A stretch of 64,000 nt of DNA from the NCBI RefSeq assembly GCF_009728145.1, contig NZ_WOCA01000018.1:23147-87146 (forward strand). The letters are read 5' to 3'. A program made the translations under genes and the position numbers. The stretch is from Ornithinibacillus caprae (GTDB lineage: Bacteria > Bacillota > Bacilli > Bacillales > Amphibacillaceae). Below are positions 51,386 to 60,923 of this stretch, piece by piece. Under the pieces are notes generated by a model, which searched no databases, had not been told where the DNA came from, and saw only the letters and a list, made by a program, of their open reading frames with translations. The first letter of the stretch is position 1. Each line of letters starts with the position of its first letter.

Positions 51386-52180
51386 ATGACTAAAAAAACA
51401 ATTTGGATTTTTTCTTTAATTCTTTTTTTTAGTACTATACTAGTAGCTTGTAACGATGAAGAGAAAGATATGAATGAAATGCCTGAAGAAGATGACATGG
51501 CAATTCTCGAAGTCGACCTTCAAGTTCCAGATTCAGTTGAAGTAAATGAAACGTTAGAAATGAAAGCTGTAGTCACCTATGGTGATGAGATGGTGTCAGA
51601 CGCTGATGAAGTAGAATATGAGGTTTGGGAGGAAGGTCAACAGGAAGATAGCTACCGTATTGAAGCAACAAATCATGGAGATGGTACGTATACTGCTGAA
51701 ACTTCATTCGAACAAGATGGTATCTTTCATATTCAAGTACATGTAACGGCTAGGGATTTACATACGATGCCTAAACAAGAAGTAACTGTCGGTGAAGGTG
51801 GAGAATATCCAGATGAAGAAGACCAGGATAGTACAGATGAACATCATGACGAAAGTGGACACTCCCATAGCGAAGAAGCTTCAGAAGGATTCACGATGGA
51901 GTTTACAGAACTTGACCCTGTTCAAGTAATGGAAGAAATTAATCTTACGGTCCAACTAAAAATGGACAACAAATCTTTAACAAATGCAAAAGTTCAATAT
52001 GAAATTTGGAATGATACCATTTCAGATAAACATGAATGGATTCCAGCAGAGGAAAAAAATCCTGGTGAATACCATGCGACACATCAGTTTTCAGATCCAG
52101 GAGAATATAACATACAAGTACACGTAGAAAATGATGAAGGACTACATGAACATGAAACCTACGAACTTGAAGTGAAATAG
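51386..52180 (+). CDS. Lipoprotein with two YtkA/FixH-like domains (264 aa)
   Basis: A lipobox (LVAC, Cys22) precedes an acidic stretch and two homologous Ig-like domains. Each ends in the same type of segment (GIFHIQVHVTARDLHTMPKQ; GEYNIQVHVENDEGLHEHE) and begins with a DxVxVxExLxxxxxV pattern. A linker rich in His and Asp (DEHHDESGHSHSEE) lies between them. YtkA-like domains resemble extracellular copper-binding PCuAC/FixH folds. With Sco upstream, a role in copper delivery or buffering outside the membrane is inferred. Confidence 0.8.
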   Translation: MTKKTIWIFSLILFFSTILVACNDEEKDMNEMPEEDDMAILEVDLQVPDSVEVNETLEMKAVVTYGDEMVSDADEVEYEVWEEGQQEDSYRIEATNHGDGTYTAETSFEQDGIFHIQVHVTARDLHTMPKQEVTVGEGGEYPDEEDQDSTDEHHDESGHSHSEEASEGFTMEFTELDPVQVMEEINLTVQLKMDNKSLTNAKVQYEIWNDTISDKHEWIPAEEKNPGEYHATHQFSDPGEYNIQVHVENDEGLHEHETYELEVK

Positions 52181-52188
52181 TAAAAATA

Positions 52189-52231
52189 AGGTGCCTGTCA
52201 CTTGTCGAAATTCGACAAGTGACAGGCACCT
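52189..52231. repeat. Dispersed palindromic element, copy 2 (full)
   Basis: The arm GGTGCCTGTCACTTGTCGAA (52190-52209) and its exact reverse complement (52211-52230) flank a single central A; the next outer pair (A-T) also matches. It follows the YtkA-like stop codon by eight bases, and TCTTTTAAT comes after, so it could also act as that operon's terminator. Confidence 0.88.
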
Positions 52232-52240
52232 CTTTTAATG

Positions 52241-52305
52241 TTGCACTTCTATTTATTTAGTTGTAGAATAAAGTTATGAAACTTAATTAAATTAATTAAT
52301 AAACT
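52241..52305 (+). promoter_or_regulatory. gal operon promoter and palindromic operator
   Basis: TTGCAC (52241-52246) and TAGAAT (52264-52269) are spaced by 17 bases, a good sigma-A promoter. A 25-base AT-rich inverted repeat at 52281-52305 begins ACTTAATTAA and ends TAATAAACT, just past the expected start point. A closely similar sequence lies in the promoter of the ROK gene (59679-59705), so this is probably the ROK operator acting as a block. Confidence 0.55.
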
Positions 52306-52343
52306 AAACAGTAAGCCTTGTCTTATATTTTTAGGAGGTTACT

Positions 52344-53531
52344 ATGACAACTTTAACTAACTTAGAAACAGAGTTTCAAAACATATTTCAAACAAAAACA
52401 ACACCTCATCCGTTTTTTGCTCCTGGACGGATTAACCTGATAGGTGAGCATACGGATTATAATGGAGGCCATGTTTTCCCTGCTTCCATTTCATTTGGAA
52501 CATATGCATTAGCTCAGCTACGAAATGATTCTAAATTACGCTTTTATTCCATGAACTTTTCAGAAAAAGGTATCATTGAATGTGACCTAACCGATCTAAC
52601 CTATAATGAGGAACACGATTGGGCTAACTATCCAAAAGGAATGATCTATTACCTAAAACAGTCAGGATTTTCGATAGATCAAGGAATGGATATTTTATTC
52701 TATGGAAACATTCCTAATGGAGCTGGACTCTCCTCCTCTGCTTCGATCGAATTAGTAACAGGAGTATTAGTGGAGGAGTTATTCCATCTACAAATTGACC
52801 GTATTCAACTGGCAAAGCTTGGTCAACAGGTAGAAAATAAATATATTGGTGTAAATAGTGGGATCATGGACCAGTTCGCAATTGGCATGGGAAAAACGAA
52901 TCACGCTATTCTACTAGATTGTGATACATTGGAATATCATTATGCACCAATGGACCTTGGGGATCACGTAATTATGATCATTAATACAAATAAGCAACGA
53001 ACACTTGCTGGTTCCAAATACAATGAACGCAGATCACAATGTGAGAAGGCTCTAAAAGATCTACAAACTGAACTTAAAATTAAAAGTCTTGGTGAACTTA
53101 CAAAAGATGAATTTGAACGACATCATCACCTTGTTCAAGATGAAATCAACCAAAAACGTGCAAAGCATGCAGTCTATGAAAACGCACGTACATTAGAAGC
53201 TTATGAAAAATTACAACAAGGTGATCTAACATCCTTCGGGAAACTAATGAGTGATTCCCATGAATCACTTCGAAAAGACTATGAAGTTACTGGACTGGAG
53301 CTGGACACTATTGTAAAGGCTGCTAGGGATCAAGAAGGTGTTCTAGGTGCTCGAATGACTGGTGCAGGCTTCGGCGGATGTGCCATTGCCATTATAAAAA
53401 AAGATCAAGTGGAAAGCTTTAAAGAGAATGTAAATAAAGCATATCAAGAAGTGGTTGGTTATGAAGCAACATTTTATACCGCAACCATCGGTGATGGAGC
53501 GAAAAAACTAGAAGAGGGTGTCATAAAATGA
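52344..53531 (+). CDS. galK: Galactokinase (395 aa)
   Basis: A GHMP kinase that phosphorylates galactose with ATP. The signature [17 protein letters not shown] lies near residue 27, the ATP-binding [14 protein letters not shown] near residue 130, and [15 protein letters not shown] near the C-terminus. The start follows TAGGAGG. It is the first gene of galKETM, and its stop overlaps the galE start by four bases, indicating translational coupling. Expression is expected to respond to galactose via the operator upstream. Confidence 0.98.
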   Translation: MTTLTNLETEFQNIFQTKTTPHPFFAPGRINLIGEHTDYNGGHVFPASISFGTYALAQLRNDSKLRFYSMNFSEKGIIECDLTDLTYNEEHDWANYPKGMIYYLKQSGFSIDQGMDILFYGNIPNGAGLSSSASIELVTGVLVEELFHLQIDRIQLAKLGQQVENKYIGVNSGIMDQFAIGMGKTNHAILLDCDTLEYHYAPMDLGDHVIMIINTNKQRTLAGSKYNERRSQCEKALKDLQTELKIKSLGELTKDEFERHHHLVQDEINQKRAKHAVYENARTLEAYEKLQQGDLTSFGKLMSDSHESLRKDYEVTGLELDTIVKAARDQEGVLGARMTGAGFGGCAIAIIKKDQVESFKENVNKAYQEVVGYEATFYTATIGDGAKKLEEGVIK

Positions 53532-54520
53532 GTGTACTAGTGTTAGGCGGAGCAGGATATATCGGATCTCATGCAGTCTATCAACTTATCGACCAGGGGA
53601 AAAAAGTCATTGTTATTGATAACTTAGAAACTGGCCATCAAGAAGCAATACATCCAGAAGCTACCTTTTATCAAGGAGATATTCGTGATCTAGATTTTCT
53701 TCGTACCGTTTTCAAAAAGGAAAATATTGATGGTGTCATTCATTTTGCTGCAAATTCACTAGTAGGCGAATCCATGGAACTACCATTAAAATATATTGAC
53801 AACAATGTCTATGGCACTCAAGTAGTATTACAAGCAATGACCGAATTTGATGTTAAACATATTGTTTTTTCATCTACTGCAGCAACGTACGGGGAACCTG
53901 ATACGGTTCCAATCACAGAGACGATGCCTACCTTACCTACCAGTACGTACGGAGAAACGAAATTGACGATGGAAAAAATGATGAAATGGACAGAAAAAGC
54001 TCATGATATTAAATTTGTTTCCTTACGTTATTTCAATGTTGCAGGCGCCAGAGAGTCTGGAGAAATCGGTGAAGATCATCGACCTGAAACCCATTTGATC
54101 CCAATTATTCTTCAAGTAGCACTTGGTCAGCGTTCTCATATTACAATTTTTGGTGAAGATTATGATACACCAGATGGCACGTGTATTCGCGATTATATTC
54201 ATGTTGAAGACCTTATTAACGCCCATTTACTAGCACTAGACTATCTACAAAAAGACGGTCAAAGCGATATATTTAATCTAGGGAGTAGTCAAGGATTCTC
54301 TGTGAAACAAATGATCGAAACTGCTCGTGAAGTTACTGGAAAAGAGATTCCAGAACAAATTGGCGAACGTCGTGCTGGAGATCCAAGTACGTTGATTGCT
54401 AGTTCAGAAAAAGCCAAACGTATTCTTGGCTGGAATCCAACTCGCACGTCCATCAAGAAAATCATGCAGGATGCTTGGAAATGGCATGTTGCTCATCCAA
54501 ATGGATATGGAGAGGAGTAA
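53528..54520 (+). CDS. galE: UDP-glucose 4-epimerase (330 aa)
   Basis: A short-chain dehydrogenase-fold enzyme interconverting UDP-galactose and UDP-glucose with bound NAD. The nucleotide motif [14 protein letters not shown] is at the N-terminus, the catalytic Tyr/Lys pair is in [13 protein letters not shown], and RYFNVAGA and [11 protein letters not shown] follow. It starts within the end of galK and ends five bases before galT. Confidence 0.98.
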   Translation: MSVLVLGGAGYIGSHAVYQLIDQGKKVIVIDNLETGHQEAIHPEATFYQGDIRDLDFLRTVFKKENIDGVIHFAANSLVGESMELPLKYIDNNVYGTQVVLQAMTEFDVKHIVFSSTAATYGEPDTVPITETMPTLPTSTYGETKLTMEKMMKWTEKAHDIKFVSLRYFNVAGARESGEIGEDHRPETHLIPIILQVALGQRSHITIFGEDYDTPDGTCIRDYIHVEDLINAHLLALDYLQKDGQSDIFNLGSSQGFSVKQMIETAREVTGKEIPEQIGERRAGDPSTLIASSEKAKRILGWNPTRTSIKKIMQDAWKWHVAHPNGYGEE

Positions 54521-54525
54521 TATTA

Positions 54526-56022
54526 ATGAATATTTTCCAGGATATAGCCGGTTTGATCGAAAAAGCACGTGAGGTAAAACTGATTGAGTCAACAGATGAA
54601 GTATATGTTCGTAACCAAGTACTCCATCTACTAAAAATAGATAGCTTTCCAGAATTCGTAGAAAATCCTAGCGATAAATCTATTCCTAATCTATTAGAAG
54701 ACATCGTCGATTACGCACTTAAACAAGGTGTTATTGAGGATGTGTTTGATGATAAGGAAATTCTCTCTGCAAACATCATGAACTGCTTTGTCGCAAGGCC
54801 ATCCGTTATCAATCAAACATTTAATGATCTTTATAAGCAGTCACCTAAGGCCGCAACTGACTATTTTTATGAGTTAAGTAAAAACAGTAATTATATTCAG
54901 ATGAAACGAATTGCTAAAAATATTCATTTTAAATCAAAGACTTCTTACGGGGAGTTAGATATTACGATCAATCTTTCTAAGCCAGAAAAAGACCCGGAAC
55001 AGATTAAACGGGAACGTGAGATAAAACCAAAAGATATCAACTATCCGAAATGTGTGTTATGCGTGGAAAACGAAGGGTATGTTGGTAGAACTGCTTATCC
55101 AGCCCGTGCAAATCATCGAGTAATTGAAGTCCCGCTACAGGAAGAAAACTGGTATTTACAGTATTCACCATACGTCTATTACAACGAGCACAGTATTTTA
55201 CTTTCAGAAGAGCATCGAAATATGAAAATTGATAAAACTGCTTTTCACCGACTATTATCATTTACGGAAAAGTTTCCCCACTACTTTATTGGGTCAAATG
55301 CTGATTTACCAATTGTTGGTGGTTCAATTTTAAGTCATGACCATTACCAAGCTGGTCGGTATGAGTTTGCGATGACAAATGCTGAACATATTCATACCTT
55401 TAAGCTTCATTCATTTGCAAACGTTACTGGTTCTATATTAAAATGGCCATTATCTGTTATTCGTTTAACTGGAAACACAATAGAAGAAATTGTTGCAGCT
55501 GGTAATCATATCCTTCAGGCATGGAAGGATTATAGTGATGCAGAGGTAGAAATATTAGCGTATACTAAAGATACTAGGCATAACACGATAACACCAATCG
55601 CACGAAACCGTAACGGTAACTTTGAATTGGATCTCGTACTGCGTAACAATCGTACTACTGATGAACATCCAATGGGAATATTTCATCCACATGCTGATGT
55701 CCACCATATTAAAAAGGAAAATATTGGACTCATTGAAGTGATGGGTTTAGCTGTATTGCCAGCACGATTGGAACAGGAGTTAGAGACAATTAAATCGTTC
55801 CTACTTGGCCAAGTAGACGAGGTAGCTGAATATCACATGGATTGGGCACTAGCAATGAAGGATATCTATGGGACCGTTACTAGTAAGGAAGAAGCACAGG
55901 TAATCATAGAAAAAGAATTAACGAAGAAATTTGCTAGAGTACTAGAAGATGTTGGTGTATTCAAGCAAACTGGAAAAGGAATACAAGCATTTAAACGTTT
56001 TATTAATGTTTTAAATGCATAA
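54526..56022 (+). CDS. galT: Class II galactose-1-phosphate uridylyltransferase (498 aa)
   Basis: This is the long Firmicutes form of GalT (GalT2), unlike the roughly 340-residue class I enzyme. It exchanges UMP between UDP-glucose and galactose-1-phosphate. The uridylylated-His region is seen in GGSILSHDHYQAGRYEF, giving HxHxQ, with CVLCVENEGYVGRTAYPA and IGSNADLPIV as further family segments. The ATG at 54526 is preceded by AGAGGAG and is chosen over an ATG inside galE. A GalT-like protein of the other class is at 1669-2667. Confidence 0.97.
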   Translation: MNIFQDIAGLIEKAREVKLIESTDEVYVRNQVLHLLKIDSFPEFVENPSDKSIPNLLEDIVDYALKQGVIEDVFDDKEILSANIMNCFVARPSVINQTFNDLYKQSPKAATDYFYELSKNSNYIQMKRIAKNIHFKSKTSYGELDITINLSKPEKDPEQIKREREIKPKDINYPKCVLCVENEGYVGRTAYPARANHRVIEVPLQEENWYLQYSPYVYYNEHSILLSEEHRNMKIDKTAFHRLLSFTEKFPHYFIGSNADLPIVGGSILSHDHYQAGRYEFAMTNAEHIHTFKLHSFANVTGSILKWPLSVIRLTGNTIEEIVAAGNHILQAWKDYSDAEVEILAYTKDTRHNTITPIARNRNGNFELDLVLRNNRTTDEHPMGIFHPHADVHHIKKENIGLIEVMGLAVLPARLEQELETIKSFLLGQVDEVAEYHMDWALAMKDIYGTVTSKEEAQVIIEKELTKKFARVLEDVGVFKQTGKGIQAFKRFINVLNA

Positions 56023-56035
56023 GTGGAGTGATAGA

Positions 56036-57073
56036 ATGTACATCGAAACGGAAAAAACAACTACTCATTGGAAGCAATATACGTTAGCAAACGATAATGG
56101 TATGCAGGTTAGTGTCCTAAATTATGGAGGAATTATTAGCAAAATATTGGTTCCGGATCGTCTTGGAAAACTTGAAAATGTCGTTCTTGGCTATAAGAAC
56201 ATACAAGATTATGAAGATAATCCAAATTGTTTCGGCGCCATCATTGGTAGGGTTGCTGGGAGAATTGCTAACTCCTCCTTTCAACTTGATTTACAACCCT
56301 ATAAACTAGATGAAAATGAAGGAAAGCACCACCTACACGGAGGATCTAGCGGTTTTCATCAGGTAATCTGGGATGTTGAACCATTTCAAACTGCGGATTC
56401 AGTCGGACTTAGACTAAGCCACAAAAGCCCTGACGGTGCCAGTGGTTATCCAGGTGAACTACATGCGACGGTTACGTATATTTTAACAAATGAGAATCAA
56501 CTAAAAATCGAATACGATGCAATTAGTGATAAGAAAACTCCAATTGCATTAACCAATCATTCGTATTTTAATTTAAGTGGAAATTTAAAAGATACCATCC
56601 ACCAACATCATGTTACCATTGATAGCGATCAGTTTATTGAATTAGATAATGAACTAATCCCAACAGGAAGCCAATTAAAAGTGGATGATACTACCTTTGA
56701 TTTTCGTAATGGAAGGAAATTAAAGGATGGATTAAATGGAGAGTACAAGCACAACGAAATCGTTGGTAACGGCTATGATCACTACTTTGTATTTAATCAG
56801 AAGAAAACAGATAATGTAATTGTTACCGAAGAAACGAGTGGACGGACATTACACATTTCGACCAACCAGCCTGGCATGGTCATGTATACAGCAAACTCAT
56901 TAAATGAGGGATTAGAACTAGCAGAAGGTGAATCAAAGCAATATTTAGGAGTTTGTTTTGAAACCCAAGGCTCACCTGCTTCATTACATCATGAAGAAAT
57001 TCCAAGTATTGTTGTAGAAGAAAATCAAGCCTATAAGAAGCAAACAATATTTACATTTGGTGTTAAGAACTAA
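56036..57073 (+). CDS. galM: Aldose 1-epimerase, galactose mutarotase (345 aa)
   Basis: A beta-sandwich enzyme that equilibrates alpha and beta galactose for GalK. GAIIGRVAGRIANSSF and HLHGGSSGFHQVIWD lie in the first third, the catalytic His in LTNHSYFNLSG, and the late catalytic Glu region is GVCFETQGSPASLHH. The ATG at 56036 has a GGAGTG site; an earlier in-frame ATG overlaps galT and lacks one. It is the last gene of the operon and is followed by a terminator. Confidence 0.96.
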   Translation: MYIETEKTTTHWKQYTLANDNGMQVSVLNYGGIISKILVPDRLGKLENVVLGYKNIQDYEDNPNCFGAIIGRVAGRIANSSFQLDLQPYKLDENEGKHHLHGGSSGFHQVIWDVEPFQTADSVGLRLSHKSPDGASGYPGELHATVTYILTNENQLKIEYDAISDKKTPIALTNHSYFNLSGNLKDTIHQHHVTIDSDQFIELDNELIPTGSQLKVDDTTFDFRNGRKLKDGLNGEYKHNEIVGNGYDHYFVFNQKKTDNVIVTEETSGRTLHISTNQPGMVMYTANSLNEGLELAEGESKQYLGVCFETQGSPASLHHEEIPSIVVEENQAYKKQTIFTFGVKN

Positions 57074-57126
57074 GATGGACTAGTTAATGAAGGGGATTTT
57101 TCCTTCAACATAAGAAAAACAATAAT

Positions 57127-57160
57127 AACGGGTCCTTACTTGAATGTAGGGACCCGTTTT
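57127..57160 (+). terminator. gal operon terminator
   Basis: AACGGGTCCTTAC pairs with GTAGGGACCCGTT (one G-U) over a 6-nt loop, followed by TTATC. Confidence 0.88.
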
Positions 57161-57239
57161 ATCATGTGAATCTTCTCGCAGTAGGGGTTTTCTTCGTTCC
57201 TTACAGGAGAGGAAACAATAGATGCGGAGGCTAGAACAT

Positions 57240-57785
57240 CGGACTCTAGAATCGGAACTTCGGACTCTTGCGCTACATTATCGGACACTGGAATCGGAAC
57301 TTCGGACTCTTGTGCTACATTATCGGACACTGGAACCAGATCATCGGACTCTTGTGCTACATTATCGGACACTGGAATTAGATCATCGGACTCTTGTGCT
57401 ACATTATCGGACAATGGAACCAGATCATCGGACTCTTGCGCTACATTATCGGTCACTGGAACCAGATCATCGGACTCTTGCGCTACATTATCGGTCACTG
57501 AAACTAGATCATCGGACACTTGCGCTACATTATCGGTCACTGAAACCAGATCATCGGACACATGTGCTACATTATCGGTCACTGAAACTAGATCATCGGA
57601 CACATGTGCAACATTATCGGTCACTGGAATCGGAACTTCGGACACTTGTGCTACATTATCGGACACTGGAATCGGAACTTCGGACACTGGCGCTACATTA
57701 TCGGACACTGGAACCAGATCATCGGACTCTTGCGCTAGATTATCGGACACTAGAATCGGAACTTCGGACACAGGTGCAAGATCAT
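57240..57785. repeat. Tandem array of 26 units of 21 bp (13 dimers of 42 bp)
   Basis: Exactly 546 bases divide into 26 units, nearly all starting CGGAC or CGGTC. Two types mostly alternate: CGGACTCTTGYGCTACATTAT and CGGACACTGGAACCAGATCAT (or the variant ending AATCGGAACTT). Because 21 is a multiple of three, both strands carry long open frames of seven-residue repeats (about 219 codons on the minus strand from GTG 57795, 244 on the plus). Neither has a well-placed ribosome site, although AAGGGGG lies 13 bases before the minus-strand GTG. I treat it as a non-coding minisatellite. Confidence 0.95.
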
Positions 57786-57855
57786 CGGACACCAAAGCTG
57801 TTTTCCCCCTTGTTGATGAAGCTTGTTTATAGCTGGTGGGGAATTGTAATATTAA

Positions 57856-58410
57856 TTAAGGATGTTCCGTTATTGTTGAAATCGCCTCAATTATATCCTC
57901 TCCTATTACAGGTAGGTAAAGTGTTCCATCAACAATTAAGTCCGATTTTGGTTTAATTGATTTCAACATCTCAAGATAGCCTCTTCTTCCTTGCGCTACG
58001 TAGTTTTTCATTTCACTCAAGATACTTTCATTTGAGTTTTCGTTAAAATCTCTCAACACTCGACGAGCCATTGCAATGTCCAGTGGAGTATCAATATATA
58101 CAGTATAATCAATAAATTCACTAGTTTTGGTGTGTCTATATGCAAAGGGATAATCCAAAAAGATGTAATCAAGTGATTCTTTTAATAACGTGTTAATATC
58201 TCTAATGAACGGGTCCAGATTCCATTCGTCATAATTTGCTCCTCTGTCAACCCAATCAATAATATCGTTAGGACCTTCAAAATTATAATCATCAAAATGG
58301 AGTAATTTAGAGTTTGACAATCTCTCATGTAAATGATTAGATACGGTAGTTTTTCCACCACCAGAAACTCCTCCTACGGCAATAACAAGCGGGCTCATTA
58401 CTTTTTTCAT
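57856..58410 (-). CDS. P-loop kinase, uridine-kinase-like (184 aa)
   Basis: A Walker A motif GGVSGGGKTTVSNHL lies at residues 13-27, followed by LLHFDDYNFEGPNDIIDWVD, DYIFLDYPFAYRH (Walker B-like) and a lid with MARRVLRDFNEN. The order resembles uridine/cytidine kinases and small nucleoside kinases, with a substrate not yet clear. It stands between the 21-bp array and the ROK gene. Start ATG 58410 follows AAAGAGGTGG. Confidence 0.85.
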   Translation of the reverse strand: MKKVMSPLVIAVGGVSGGGKTTVSNHLHERLSNSKLLHFDDYNFEGPNDIIDWVDRGANYDEWNLDPFIRDINTLLKESLDYIFLDYPFAYRHTKTSEFIDYTVYIDTPLDIAMARRVLRDFNENSNESILSEMKNYVAQGRRGYLEMLKSIKPKSDLIVDGTLYLPVIGEDIIEAISTITEHP

Positions 58411-58500
58411 CCATCCACCTCTTTTTGAAGAAATCTATTTTACAATTCGCTCGTTTTATAAAAATCCAATTATATAGATTGGTGCACTAACTTAATAGTC

Positions 58501-59634
58501 TTATTCAAACAACTCCACCAACAACAATGCTACTGCTCCCAATAATGTTGCGTCATCACCAAGATTGGAAATGACTACCTTTGTCTCCTTAGCAGCTTTG
58601 GTTAAACCACGCTCCTCAATAGTTTGCTGGATCGATGGTAAAATATATTTTTGTGATTTGGCTACTCCACCACCTAATACAATTACCTGAGGGTTAATAA
58701 TGTGGATTAAATTCGTTAATCCAACACCAATCACAGCACCTGTTTCCTTTAAGATAGTCGCATATTTTTCGTTTCCTTCATTAGCTAAACGAAACACTTC
58801 CTCCCCTGAATCAACTCCAGCCTGCTCAGCAATTGCTGACCCAGTTGCGAAAGTTTGTAAACAGCCTCGATTGCCACATTCACAAACCTCCCCATGCATA
58901 TCAATCGTCATATGACCAACTTCTCCTGCTATATCCTGTGCACCATGGTATAGCTTTCCATTTATGACCACACCGGCACCAACACCACTTCCAAGATTAA
59001 CAGCAAGCATACTATTCAACGAACCATGATTACCAAACCACGATTCACCTAATGCCATCGCACGTGCGTCATTTTCTACTTTTATAACCATTTGAAATTC
59101 ATTTTCCAACGTCTCTTTAATGGGAATATCACGTAGCTGTAGGTTAGGAGCAACTAATGACGTCCCCGTTTCTACATCTACTACCCCATGCATGGCAACA
59201 CCAATGCCAATTACATTCCCTTTTTGATCTACACGCTTTAAAATAGTTCGAATACTTTCCACTAAGATAGAAAGAAATTGTTCATTGCTCGTAATTTCCT
59301 GTAACGGAATAGATGTCCGCTCATATATTTTTCCAGATAAATCAGCAAGAACACACCCTATCTTATTTGGACCAGCATCAACTCCAACTACAAAAAAGGC
59401 ACTATGATTAATCAGAAGCATCGTTGGTTTTCTTCCACCTTTTGACTCACCTAATTCACTTTCCCTAACAATTCCTTCTTCTATTAATTCCTTCACAATA
59501 CTACTTACAGTGGGTGGTGTTAACGTCGTTTCTTTTGCAATTTGTGCTCGAGATATTGGTTCCCCTGTTCGAATTTTATTTAAGATAATTGATTTATTTA
59601 CAGATTTCATTAATTGAAATGTTCCGCGTTTCAT
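58501..59634 (-). CDS. ROK-family transcriptional repressor (377 aa)
   Basis: An N-terminal winged helix (ISRAQIAKETTLTPPTVSSI) is joined to a ROK sugar-binding domain with VGVDAGPNKIGCVLADL (phosphate-loop-like), HMTIDMHGEVCECGNRGCLQ (zinc site) and VIVLGGGVAKSQ. ROK repressors such as XylR and NagC release DNA when bound to a sugar. It lies between galKETM and a sugar ABC transporter. Its own promoter contains a palindrome closely matching one at the gal promoter. It is the best candidate regulator of the galactose system. The start follows GGAGG. Confidence 0.93.
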   Translation of the reverse strand: MKRGTFQLMKSVNKSIILNKIRTGEPISRAQIAKETTLTPPTVSSIVKELIEEGIVRESELGESKGGRKPTMLLINHSAFFVVGVDAGPNKIGCVLADLSGKIYERTSIPLQEITSNEQFLSILVESIRTILKRVDQKGNVIGIGVAMHGVVDVETGTSLVAPNLQLRDIPIKETLENEFQMVIKVENDARAMALGESWFGNHGSLNSMLAVNLGSGVGAGVVINGKLYHGAQDIAGEVGHMTIDMHGEVCECGNRGCLQTFATGSAIAEQAGVDSGEEVFRLANEGNEKYATILKETGAVIGVGLTNLIHIINPQVIVLGGGVAKSQKYILPSIQQTIEERGLTKAAKETKVVISNLGDDATLLGAVALLLVELFE

Positions 59635-59669
59635 AACTTATCCTCCGTCTATCACTCTTGTTGTAATGT

Positions 59670-59705
59670 ATTATACCACACTTAATTAATTAAATTAAAT
59701 AAGTG
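59670..59705 (-). promoter_or_regulatory. ROK gene promoter with palindromic operator
   Basis: On the minus strand TATAAT (plus 59670-59675) is preceded by a 27-base inverted repeat at 59679-59705 (CACTTA...TAAGTG, AT-rich centre) covering the spacer and -35 region. Its first ten bases after the initial C, ACTTAATTAA, are identical to those of the operator at 52281. Confidence 0.6.
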
Positions 59706-59720
59706 GTGAGTTAACACACA

Positions 59721-59752
59721 AAAGAAGCCATCTCATAAAAGAGTGGCTTCTT
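59721..59752 (-). terminator. Terminator of the sugar ABC transporter operon
   Basis: On the minus strand AGAAGCCACTC pairs with GAGATGGCTTCT and is followed by TTTGTG. It separates the transporter genes from the ROK gene. Confidence 0.8.
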
Positions 59753-59765
59753 TCTATTATTCTAC

Positions 59766-60920
59766 TTATTTATTTTTATTTAATACATCAAATGCAACTG
59801 CACCAAGTAATACAAGCCCTTTAATTGCCTGTTGCCAATCGATACCAATTCCCATTATAGACATACCATTATTCAGTACCCCCATAACCAGTGCACCGAT
59901 GACAGCTCCAAAAATTGTTCCCACACCGCCAGTAAAGGACGCACCACCAATTACAGCAGCTGCAATCGCATCTAATTCAAACAGGTTACCTGCTTGTGGT
60001 GTAGCAGCATTTAAACGACCTGCAAAAATCAATCCAGATAAAGCTGCAAGAGTTCCCATATTAACAAAAACCCAGAATTTCATTTTCTTTGTTTTCACAC
60101 CTGATAATTGAGCGGCATTAATATTTCCACCTAAAGCGTATATATGACGACCAATTACCGTCTTGTTCATAACAAAAGTATATCCTAAGATTAAAACTAA
60201 TAGCACTATTAAAACATATGGAATTCCTTCATATTGTGCTAAAACAAACGTAAATACATTTATAACTACAGTTATTATAAAAATCTTTAAAACAAACAAT
60301 GGGAACGAGGTTGTTTTAAAACTATATTTGAGGTCTGTTCTTCTAACCCTTAACTCATATAGTACATATGCTAAAGATAATAGTACCCCAATAATAATTG
60401 TCAACATATGAAGTTCTGTTCCAAAGGCATCAGGCATGAAAGAAGAGCTAAGACTTCTAAATCCATTTGGAAATGGAGCAATAGTTCGTCCTTCTAGTAC
60501 TACTAAAGTTAAACCTCTAAAAATCAACATCCCTGCTAAAGTAACGATAAACGATGGGATATTTACATAAGCAACCCAAAATCCCTGCCATGCACCAATT
60601 ATAGCCCCTAACAGTAAACAAAGAAGAATACCTACAATAACTGGCAGATCCAATGTTACTAATAAAACCCCAGACACAGCACCAATAAATGCTGCAACCG
60701 ATCCTACCGACAGGTCAATTTCTCCGGTGATAATAATGAGCATCATACCAATAGCCAATACAATAATATAACTATTTTGCATGATAATGTTTGTTACATT
60801 TAATGGAGTTAATAAGATTCCACCTGTTAAAATTTGAAATAAGATGACTATACCAACTAACGCAATTACCATTCCAAATTTTCTAATATTATTAGTAATA
60901 AGATTCTTAAGACCATCCAC
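59766..60920 (-). CDS. Multiple-monosaccharide ABC transporter permease, GguB/MmsB-like (384 aa)
   Basis: A RbsC/XylH-type membrane subunit with about ten helices. The family patterns MLIIITGEIDLSVGSVAAFIG, VNIPSFIVTLAGMLIFRGLTL, YALGGNINAAQLSGVKTKK and GGASFTGGVGTIFGAVIGAL are present (the last is the EAA-like loop facing the ATPase). GTG start 60920 lies nine bases after a GGAGG buried in the end of the ATPase gene, from which it is separated by only three bases. Confidence 0.92.
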   Translation of the reverse strand: MDGLKNLITNNIRKFGMVIALVGIVILFQILTGGILLTPLNVTNIIMQNSYIIVLAIGMMLIIITGEIDLSVGSVAAFIGAVSGVLLVTLDLPVIVGILLCLLLGAIIGAWQGFWVAYVNIPSFIVTLAGMLIFRGLTLVVLEGRTIAPFPNGFRSLSSSFMPDAFGTELHMLTIIIGVLLSLAYVLYELRVRRTDLKYSFKTTSFPLFVLKIFIITVVINVFTFVLAQYEGIPYVLIVLLVLILGYTFVMNKTVIGRHIYALGGNINAAQLSGVKTKKMKFWVFVNMGTLAALSGLIFAGRLNAATPQAGNLFELDAIAAAVIGGASFTGGVGTIFGAVIGALVMGVLNNGMSIMGIGIDWQQAIKGLVLLGAVAFDVLNKNK

Positions 60921-60923
60921 AGC

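Noticed and set aside
54404..54704. Minus-strand ORFs across the galE-galT junction
   Set aside because: They overlap two certain genes and have no start signals.
57136..57795. Minus-strand ORF of 219 codons through the 21-bp array
   Set aside because: GTG start with a poorly spaced ribosome site, and its 3' end lies within the gal terminator region; kept as an open question in the findings and not called a gene.
57222..57956. Long plus-strand ORF through the 21-bp array
   Set aside because: It has no ribosome site, runs antisense into the P-loop kinase gene, and exists only because the unit length is divisible by three.
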